Below are positions 52,474 to 59,397 of a DNA stretch of 59,397 bases, piece after piece. The stretch lies in assembly GCA_947172705.1 (NCBI GenBank), contig CAMWCA010000015.1:1-59397 (forward strand), given 5' to 3'. The stretch is from an uncultured Lachnospiraceae bacterium. GTDB lineage: Bacteria; Bacillota; Clostridia; Lachnospirales; Lachnospiraceae. A model generated the notes under the pieces. That model did not search any database. It was given only the letters and a program-made list of their open reading frames with translations, and was not told where the DNA came from. Position 1 is the first letter of the stretch. Each line of letters opens with the position of its first letter. Made by a program: the position numbers and the translations under genes.

Positions 52474-53946
52474 ATGAAAGCAGGATTTGACAACGAAAAG
52501 TACTTGAAGATGCAGTCGGAGCACATTGAAGAAAGGATTAATGAATTCGGAGATAAGCTATATCTTGAGTTTGGCGGGAAGCTTTTTGATGATTTTCATG
52601 CTTCCAGAGTGCTGCCGGGGTTTGAACCGGACAGCAAGCTGCGTATGCTGATGAAACTTTCCGACAGAGCGGAGATTATCATTGTAATAAATGCCGCCGA
52701 TATTGAAAAGAATAAAATACGCGGTGATCTGGGTATTACCTATGATGAGGATGTACAAAGATTGATGCAGGAATTTGAAAGCAGGGGACTTTATGTAGGA
52801 AGCGTAGTATTGACTCACTATGCCGGTCAGGCAAGAGCCTCTGATTTTAAAGAACGTCTGGAAAAAAAGAACGTAAAAGTATATCTGCACTATGCCATTG
52901 AGGGCTATCCTTCCAACATACCATTGATCGTCAGCGATGAGGGATATGGTAAGAACGAATATATTGAAACCAGCAGACCACTTGTGGTGGTTACGGCGCC
53001 GGGACCGGGCAGTGGAAAGATGGCTACCTGTTTATCCCAGCTTTATCATGACAACAAAAGAGGAATCAAGGCAGGATATGCCAAGTACGAGACATTTCCC
53101 ATCTGGAATATTCCCCTGAAGCATCCCGTGAACCTTGCCTATGAGGCGGCAACAGCTGATCTGAATGACATTAATATGATCGACCCCTTCCACTTGGAGG
53201 CATATGGGGAGACGGCGGTCAATTACAATAGGGATATTGAGATATTTCCGGTTTTGAATGCAATTTTTGAAGGGATATATGGAGAAAATCCTTATAAATC
53301 TCCAACTGACATGGGTGTCAATATGGCGGGCAACTGTATTGTAGACGATGAAGTATGCAGCCAGGCATCTTATATGGAAATTATCCGCCGCTATTATACG
53401 GCAATGAATGACCTGATCAGAGGAAAAGCGAAGGAAAATGATGTTTACAAGATAGAGCTCTTGCTGAAACAGGCAAAGATCACAACGGACGACAGAAAAG
53501 TTACCGTTGCGGCGCGGGAGCGTGCTCAGAAGCTTGGAGTGCCTACGGCAGCAATCGAGCTTGGAGACGGAAGCATTATTACCTCCAAGACCACAGATCT
53601 TTTGGGAGCATCGGCAGCGCTGTTATTGAATGCTTTGAAATATCTGGGAGGGGTGGATGACGATATCCATTTGATCTCCCCAGAAGCCATAGAACCTATT
53701 CAGGAATTAAAAACCAAATACCTTGGGGGGAAAAACCCGCGGCTTCACACAGATGAAGTGTTGATTGCCCTTTCTATTTCCGCATTAAATGACAGTAATG
53801 CCAGAAAGGCGCTGGAGCAGCTTCCCCGGTTAAAGGGCTGTCAGGTACATACCTCGGTTATGCTTTCAGAGGTGGATATTAAAACATTTAAAAAACTGGG
53901 AGTGGACTTGACCAGTGAACCAATTTTAAAAGGAAAGAGTATTTAA
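52474..53946 (+). CDS. DUF1846 domain protein
   Basis: 490 residues, full-length DUF1846 family protein of unknown biochemical function, widespread in Firmicutes. Visible features: VVVTAPGPGSGKMATCLSQ, a P-loop-like GSGK stretch near residue 180; conserved GVNMAGNCI; C-terminal LLGASAALLLNALK. Cytoplasmic. Its stop lies directly before ftsH. Confidence 0.9.
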   Translation: MKAGFDNEKYLKMQSEHIEERINEFGDKLYLEFGGKLFDDFHASRVLPGFEPDSKLRMLMKLSDRAEIIIVINAADIEKNKIRGDLGITYDEDVQRLMQEFESRGLYVGSVVLTHYAGQARASDFKERLEKKNVKVYLHYAIEGYPSNIPLIVSDEGYGKNEYIETSRPLVVVTAPGPGSGKMATCLSQLYHDNKRGIKAGYAKYETFPIWNIPLKHPVNLAYEAATADLNDINMIDPFHLEAYGETAVNYNRDIEIFPVLNAIFEGIYGENPYKSPTDMGVNMAGNCIVDDEVCSQASYMEIIRRYYTAMNDLIRGKAKENDVYKIELLLKQAKITTDDRKVTVAARERAQKLGVPTAAIELGDGSIITSKTTDLLGASAALLLNALKYLGGVDDDIHLISPEAIEPIQELKTKYLGGKNPRLHTDEVLIALSISALNDSNARKALEQLPRLKGCQVHTSVMLSEVDIKTFKKLGVDLTSEPILKGKSI

Positions 53947-56124
53947 ATGAGTGAAAATAATTTGAACCAATACGATGGCGGTCATGGAGGAAACGGCGGT
54001 CCATCCAATAACAATGGCAATGGAAACGGCGGTTCTGGCGGATCGGGCGGAGATCCAAGGAAGCAGAGTATTATTACCTTTTTGATCGCGGCGCTTTTAT
54101 CCCTCCTTCTGGTAAGCTTTTTTGTGAAAATGCTTACAGGGGATTCGGAAAAAGAGATTTCCTACAGCGAATTTATAGAGATGCTGGAGGAAGAAAAGAT
54201 CGAAGCGGTGGTAGTTGGGGCGGACAGGATCTATATTCAGCCCAAGGCGGACAAGGAAAATCAATCTCCCATTATGTATTTGTACGGTATGAATCCCATG
54301 GTAAGTTATTATACCGGAAAGATCGAGGAGGATGACACGCTGACCAGCCGTCTTCTTGCACACGATGTGGAAGTAAAAGGGCAGGTGGCGGACAGAACCA
54401 GCACGATCATCAGCTTTTTACTGTCCTATGTGTTCCCTTTTCTGTTGATGTGGCTTCTGCTCAGCTTTTTGTTTCGCAAAATGTCCAAGGGCGGCGGTCC
54501 CATGGGGGTCGGGAAAAGCAATGCAAAGGTGTATGTCCAGAGGGAAACGGGTATTACCTTTAAGGATGTTGCCGGTGAGGACGAGGCAAAGGAATCCCTC
54601 CAGGAGGTGGTGGATTTTCTGCACAATCCCGGTAAATATGCCCGGATCGGCGCAAAGCTCCCCAAAGGAGCGCTGCTGGTGGGACCTCCCGGAACCGGTA
54701 AGACATTGCTGGCAAAGGCAGTAGCAGGCGAAGCAAAGGTGCCTTTCTTTTCTCTTTCCGGTTCGGATTTTATTGAATTATATGTGGGTGTGGGCGCTTC
54801 CCGTGTAAGAGATCTGTTTAAGGAAGCAACCAAGAACGCCCCCTGCATTATTTTTATTGACGAAATAGATGCCATCGGGCGAAGCCGGGACAGTAAATAC
54901 GGAGGAGGCAATGAGGAACGGGAACAGACCTTAAATCAGCTGTTGTCCGAGATGGATGGATTTGATACTTCTAAGGGAATCCTGGTGCTGGGGGCAACCA
55001 ACCGTCCCGAGATTCTGGATAAGGCGCTTCTCCGTCCGGGGCGTTTTGACAGAAGAATTATTGTAGATAAACCGGACTTAAAGGGAAGGGTTGAGATCCT
55101 GAAGGTGCATGCCAAGGATGTACATTTAGATGAAAGTGTGGATCTGGACGCCATTGCCCTTGCTACCAGCGGAGCGGTGGGTGCAGATCTTGCCAACATG
55201 ATCAACGAGGCGGCGATCAATGCAGTTCAGCACGGCAGGGAATATGTGACCCAGAAAGATCTGTTTGACGCAGTGGAGCAGGTTCTGGTAGGAAAAGAGA
55301 AGAAAGACAGGATCATGAGCAAGGAAGAAAGAAAGATCGTTTCCTATCACGAAGTTGGGCATGCGCTGATCAGCGCTCTTCAGAAAAATTCTGAGCCGGT
55401 GCAGAAGATCACCATTGTGCCCAGAACCATGGGAGCCCTGGGATATGTTATGCATGTGCCTGAGGAGGAGAAGTATCTTCAGACGGAAGCGGAGCTCCAC
55501 GACAGGCTGGTCAGCCTTCTTGGGGGCCGGGCGGCGGAGGAACTGGTTTTTGGCAATGTGACCACGGGAGCGGCTAATGACATTGAACAGGCGACCAATA
55601 TGGTTACCAATATGATCACTCGTTTCGGTATGAGCAAACGTTTTGGTTTGATGGGGCTTGCAACAGTGGAAAGCGAATACCTGGGCGGCGGCGCGCGGCT
55701 GACCTGCAGCGACCGGACGGCGGCGGATGTGGATACGGAGATCATGGAGACCCTGAAGCAGTGCTATGAGGAGGCAAAGGAGCTGCTTGCAGGCAACCGG
55801 GATGTGATGGATAAGCTTGCGGCGCACCTGATTGAGAAGGAGACCATCAGCGGCAAAGAATTTATGAAGATCTACCGACAGGAAAAGGGAATTCCGGAGC
55901 CGGAAGAAGAGGATTCCTCCGGGGATCAGGATAAAGATAAAGGAAAAGAAAAAGAATCGGAAGTAGTAAAGGAGCCGGAAACAGATCCGTTTTTTGCCAG
56001 GGAAGATGCGCCCGGCAGGGAAGATGAAAATCCTGTAAAACCGGAAAATACCGGGAATGCACCGAAGCAGGGCGATGGGCATGTGACGGGACGGTTTTCC
56101 AACGCACCCTCGGATTTCCACTAA
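53947..56124 (+). CDS. ftsH: ATP-dependent zinc metalloprotease FtsH
   Basis: Membrane-anchored AAA+ protease. 725 residues: a Gly/Asn-rich N-terminal tail (about 8-35), two TM (about 42-65 and 150-175) around a periplasm-side domain, AAA module with Walker A GPPGTGKT at 246-253 and SRH region RPGRFDRR, zinc site H468-E-V-G-H472, and a long acidic C-terminal tail (about 640-725). Starts immediately after the DUF1846 stop. The N-terminal Gly-rich tail is unusual. Confidence 0.96.
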   Translation: MSENNLNQYDGGHGGNGGPSNNNGNGNGGSGGSGGDPRKQSIITFLIAALLSLLLVSFFVKMLTGDSEKEISYSEFIEMLEEEKIEAVVVGADRIYIQPKADKENQSPIMYLYGMNPMVSYYTGKIEEDDTLTSRLLAHDVEVKGQVADRTSTIISFLLSYVFPFLLMWLLLSFLFRKMSKGGGPMGVGKSNAKVYVQRETGITFKDVAGEDEAKESLQEVVDFLHNPGKYARIGAKLPKGALLVGPPGTGKTLLAKAVAGEAKVPFFSLSGSDFIELYVGVGASRVRDLFKEATKNAPCIIFIDEIDAIGRSRDSKYGGGNEEREQTLNQLLSEMDGFDTSKGILVLGATNRPEILDKALLRPGRFDRRIIVDKPDLKGRVEILKVHAKDVHLDESVDLDAIALATSGAVGADLANMINEAAINAVQHGREYVTQKDLFDAVEQVLVGKEKKDRIMSKEERKIVSYHEVGHALISALQKNSEPVQKITIVPRTMGALGYVMHVPEEEKYLQTEAELHDRLVSLLGGRAAEELVFGNVTTGAANDIEQATNMVTNMITRFGMSKRFGLMGLATVESEYLGGGARLTCSDRTAADVDTEIMETLKQCYEEAKELLAGNRDVMDKLAAHLIEKETISGKEFMKIYRQEKGIPEPEEEDSSGDQDKDKGKEKESEVVKEPETDPFFAREDAPGREDENPVKPENTGNAPKQGDGHVTGRFSNAPSDFH

Positions 56125-56137
56125 AAAATAAGACAAT

Positions 56138-56182
56138 GGACATCATTAGAAGAACGGAAGTGATTCATATGATGTCCTTTTT
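56138..56182 (+). terminator. terminator after ftsH
   Basis: GGACATCAT (56138-56146) pairs with ATGATGTCC (56169-56177), then TTTTT. Confidence 0.8.
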
Positions 56183-56208
56183 ATGAATTTTAAGCCGGAG
56201 ATAAATTT

Positions 56209-58080
56209 ATGTTTGACATTCAGGAAGAATTAAAAAAACTCCCCAATTGTCCGGGGGTCTATATCATGCATGACGAGATGGATAATATTATTTATGTAGG
56301 AAAGGCTGTGAACCTGCACAACCGGGTGAGATCTTACTTTCGCAAAAATATTGGGAGAGGTCCCCAGATCGATAAGATGGTTTCGCTGATCAGCCGCTTT
56401 GAATATATAGTGACAGATTCAGAGTTGGAGGCGCTTGTACTGGAAAATAATCTGATTAAGGAGCACAGCCCCAAGTACAACACCCTGCTGAAGGATGACA
56501 AGACCTATCCCTATATTAAGGTGACAATGGGAGAGGAATATCCCAGAGTGCTGTTTTCGCGGCAGATGAAAAAGGATCGATCCAGATATTTCGGTCCCTA
56601 TACCAGTGCGGCGGGGGTGAAGGATACCATCGATCTGATCAATAAGCTCTACCAGCTTCGTACCTGTAACAGAAACCTTCCTAAGGAATGCGGAAATGAC
56701 AGGGCATGTCTGAACTATCATATTAAACAATGTATGGCGCCCTGCCAGGGAGGAATCACCAAAGAACAGTACCAGGAGCAGGTGAGAAAGGCGCTGGATT
56801 TTTTAAATGGCAGCTATCAGGATACTCTGAAGGAATTGGAGCAGAAAATGAAGGAGGCATCCGAAAAACTGGAATTTGAGGAGGCGATTCGCTGCAGGGA
56901 TTTGTATAACAGTGTAAAGCAGATCGCTTCCAGGCAGAAGATTACAGACAGTACGCTGGAGGACAAGGACGTGATTGCCCTGGCGGCGGACGGGCAGGAT
57001 GCGGTGGTTCAGGTTTTTTTCGTAAGAGACGGGAAGCTGATCGGGCGGGAGCATTTTTACATGAAGCATGTGCTGGAAACGCCCAGGGCGCAGATTTTAT
57101 TGGATTTTGTAAAGCAGTTTTATGCGGGAACGCCTTATATTCCCAGAGAACTGATGCTCCAGGAGGAGATTGAGGACACAGCGGTGATCGAGCAGTGGCT
57201 GTCAAAGAGAAAGGGCGGAAGGGTATACATTAAGGTGCCTAAAATCGGCTCCAAGGAAAAGCTGGTAGAACTGGCGGCAAAAAATGCAATGCTTGTTTTA
57301 AGCCAGGATAAGGAGCGGATTCGCAGGGAAGAGGGAAGAACCATTGGCGCTGTGAAGGAGATCGGAGGACTTTTGGGAATTCCCCAGGTGACCCGGATGG
57401 AAGCATACGATATTTCCAATATCAGCGGTTTTGCCAATGTAGGCTCCATGATCGTCTATGAGAAAGGAAAGCCGAAACGCAGTGATTACAGGAAGTTTCG
57501 TATTAAAACGGTTTCGGGTCCTGATGATTACGCCTGCATGAAAGAGGTTTTGACCCGGCGTTTTCTGCATGGCATAGAGGAGCAAAAGGAACTGGCTGAC
57601 AAAGAGTTGGAAAAGGAATTTGGAAGCTTTACGAAATTCCCGGATCTTCTCTTAATGGACGGCGGTAAGGGACAGGTCAACATTGCCCTGCAGGTATTGG
57701 AGGAGCTGCATTTGGATATTCCCGTGTGCGGCATGGTAAAGGATGATAACCATAATACCAGGGGCTTATATTACAACAATGAGGAGATCGAAATTGACAG
57801 AAGCAGCGAAGGGTTTAAGCTGATCACCCGAATTCAGGATGAGGCGCACAGATTTGCAATTGAATATCACAGGTCTTTGCGGTCCAAGGCGCAGGTGAAA
57901 TCGGTGCTGGATGAAATTCCCGGCGTAGGTCCTGCAAGAAGGAAGGCGCTGATGCGCTGTTTCAAATCCATAGAGGAGATCAAAAATGCAGATGTTGCGG
58001 CACTGGCAGGGGTGGATGAGATTCCGGAATCGGTAGCAAAAGGAATCTATGGCTTTTTTCACAGCAACCCGATAGCGTAA
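56209..58080 (+). CDS. uvrC: excinuclease ABC subunit C
   Basis: Dual-incision nuclease of nucleotide excision repair. 623 residues: GIY-YIG domain ([19 protein letters not shown], 14-90), UVR motif (about 200-240) for UvrB contact, RNase H-like endonuclease domain ([11 protein letters not shown] contains a catalytic Asp), and tandem helix-hairpin-helix at the end ([13 protein letters not shown]). uvrA and uvrB lie 30 kb away, so the three are not one operon. Confidence 0.96.
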   Translation: MFDIQEELKKLPNCPGVYIMHDEMDNIIYVGKAVNLHNRVRSYFRKNIGRGPQIDKMVSLISRFEYIVTDSELEALVLENNLIKEHSPKYNTLLKDDKTYPYIKVTMGEEYPRVLFSRQMKKDRSRYFGPYTSAAGVKDTIDLINKLYQLRTCNRNLPKECGNDRACLNYHIKQCMAPCQGGITKEQYQEQVRKALDFLNGSYQDTLKELEQKMKEASEKLEFEEAIRCRDLYNSVKQIASRQKITDSTLEDKDVIALAADGQDAVVQVFFVRDGKLIGREHFYMKHVLETPRAQILLDFVKQFYAGTPYIPRELMLQEEIEDTAVIEQWLSKRKGGRVYIKVPKIGSKEKLVELAAKNAMLVLSQDKERIRREEGRTIGAVKEIGGLLGIPQVTRMEAYDISNISGFANVGSMIVYEKGKPKRSDYRKFRIKTVSGPDDYACMKEVLTRRFLHGIEEQKELADKELEKEFGSFTKFPDLLLMDGGKGQVNIALQVLEELHLDIPVCGMVKDDNHNTRGLYYNNEEIEIDRSSEGFKLITRIQDEAHRFAIEYHRSLRSKAQVKSVLDEIPGVGPARRKALMRCFKSIEEIKNADVAALAGVDEIPESVAKGIYGFFHSNPIA

Positions 58081-58168
58081 GTTTATTGTAGGAATAGGAC
58101 AGACAGAATAGCCCCTTGATCCGGTCAGACTGATCGACCTTCTTTACTATACCTGATCTTTTTTCTTC

Positions 58169-59397
58169 CTACAAGCCCCAGATATGATCCTTTAGTGCCG
58201 CGATCTTTCTGATCTGTGTATACGGTATCGTGTATACAGGCAGGTCTGCCAACGCTCCCTGTGCTTTCCGGTTCTTACGTTCGCTCTTTAATACCTCTTC
58301 TGCTGAACAGACCACTTCTTCCATCCCTGCAGCCCTTGGCAGTTCCTGTTTCTGATATCTTACGAGCGTCAGCATATCCCCGCCATTCTTTTTATACACT
58401 CTAAGACGCGCCATCTTATCCGCTCCCGTCTTTGACCATCCAAGGGGTCTTGAACTCATCCTGTCCGCATAGATGTGGCTGATATGCCCTTCTGCGCTAC
58501 AATGAATGTCATCCTCTTTGTTCCTCACCCCGTTCATGATCGCAGACCAGTGCCCCAGGATATAATCCCTGGATGCCCCTACCGCTTTCTGTTTGCTCTC
58601 TGTATCTGTGATGCCGATGATCCTCTCAAAGACCTCCGCCGCATCCTTTTTCCTCTTCCCGTTTATCGCACGCCATATCTCACTGCGGGCATCCTGGGCA
58701 CTGTCTCCCAGATGGGATGTGGCCGCTATGATGTATTTATGCATATGGTATCTGTCAAGGACAAATTTTGCCTTGGCATGTACCTTCGCACCTGTCTTGA
58801 TCCATTCTGCCCCATCCCCGTTCACATAGATGCATTCCAACGCTTCTTCATCATAAGTTCCTGCTATATAGTCATATACCTCTCTCCATAACTGCTGCGT
58901 CCCCTCTGTCCCTTCATAGCCGCCGCCAAAGTATCTCACTCCCTGCAGTTCATGTCTGTCCCCTTCCCCATGGATGCTTTCATACACATACACCAGTTTT
59001 GGCATGAAGGTATGTTTCAGGGCACTCTTTGTATCCCCCTTTTTCTCCAGATACTGCAATGCTACATGGTCTTCATCCGCATCTATGTAGAGGGTCTTTA
59101 CCTGTTTCTTCTCTTTTGCCTGCTTTGCTCTTGGAAACTGCAGGCAGTGCAGTTTCTCCATTACGGTCTCCTTGCTCACTGACACGCCGCTTATACTGGC
59201 ATTCATGCCGCCTTTCCTGTAACTGCTGTCTGCCGCCTCTTCATAGATCCTTGCCACCGCATCCTCTGTCATGCGTTCCCCTGCTCCTAACCCCATCAGC
59301 CTGTCTAACAGGTAGCATCTTTCCCCCGTCTTAGGATTATGGAAGTAAGTCTTTTTATAGGTCACTTCACCAAGGGATGTCAGTTTGGACACTTCAT
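58169..59397 (-). mobile_element. ISLre2-type transposase gene, N-terminus beyond window
   Basis: The minus frame is open to the window edge, with at least 408 residues visible. ISLre2/UPF0236-like transposase: LYIDADEDHVALQ, IYVNGDGAEWIKTGAK (Asp), DRYHMHKYI, and C-terminal CSAEGHISHIYADRMSSRPLGWS (in parts) are family hallmarks. The C-terminus is intact (DHIWGL). The element begins less than 90 bases after the uvrC stop; its terminal repeat could not be placed. An IS copy at the edge explains why assembly stops here. Confidence 0.88.

Noticed and set aside
55126..56136. 336-codon ORF on the minus strand within ftsH
   Set aside because: Antisense to FtsH, no ribosome site, low-complexity translation.

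Overview
The window looks like the chromosome of a flagellated Lachnospiraceae-type clostridium. Supporting signs are low-to-medium GC, strong Shine-Dalgarno sites, type III glutamine synthetase (glnN), an acyl-ACP thioesterase, a Bacillus/Clostridium-style mbl-flhO-flhP order, an FtsEX/PcsB/Ctp cluster, and a flagellin carrying an inserted metallopeptidase. No plasmid or phage genes are seen. Both edges look like assembly breakpoints: the first 64 bases read on the minus strand as a piece of carbamoyl-phosphate synthase (CarB) fused to a headless U32 gene, and the far end lies inside an ISLre2-type transposase.

Layout. 0-8 kb: U32 protein, glnN behind a leader with mutually exclusive hairpins, a C39-like protein, tRNA-Gln, an MNT/HEPN pair, thioesterase, a CvfB-like S1 protein, a CPBP protease and a YjfB motility protein. 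8.5-13.9 kb: PucR-type regulator, ftsE-ftsX-PcsB-like hydrolase-ctpA. 13.9-21.1 kb: accessory block of two ABC modules with their regulators (response regulator/kinase + LolD/FtsX-type transporter; HTH regulator + ABC-2 transporter), lying between ctpA and uvrB. 21.5-26.5 kb: uvrB (LexA box) and uvrA. 26.6-33.1 kb: mbl, flhO, flhP, rod-binding protein, recD2, comFC, yvyF. 33.2-40.3 kb: two unknown membrane proteins, cdaA-cdaR-glmM (c-di-AMP/cell wall), HPr, leuA. 40.3-47.2 kb: DUF3048 lipoprotein, then nucleotide-sugar and surface-glycan genes (rfbD, PAP2-like, gmd, GT-C-like membrane protein, fcl). 47.4-58.1 kb: pyrG (minus strand, attenuator-like leader), flagellinolysin behind a sigma-28 promoter, DUF1846, ftsH, uvrC. 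58.2 kb to the end: ISLre2 transposase.

The most unusual content is intergenic. Three large compound palindromes (41690-42004, 49224-49616, 49627-49940; 314-393 nt) share a modular fold although much of their sequence differs. Many helices change on both sides so that pairing is kept, which resembles RNA covariation. Two of them sit back to back directly upstream of the flagellinolysin promoter and the third precedes rfbD. Two further palindromic elements of other types lie at 15775-15927 and 47220-47427. Other regulatory finds are a triple 11-bp direct repeat in front of the LolD/FtsX-type transporter, a shared operator for the second ABC module, and a hairpin leader on glnN.
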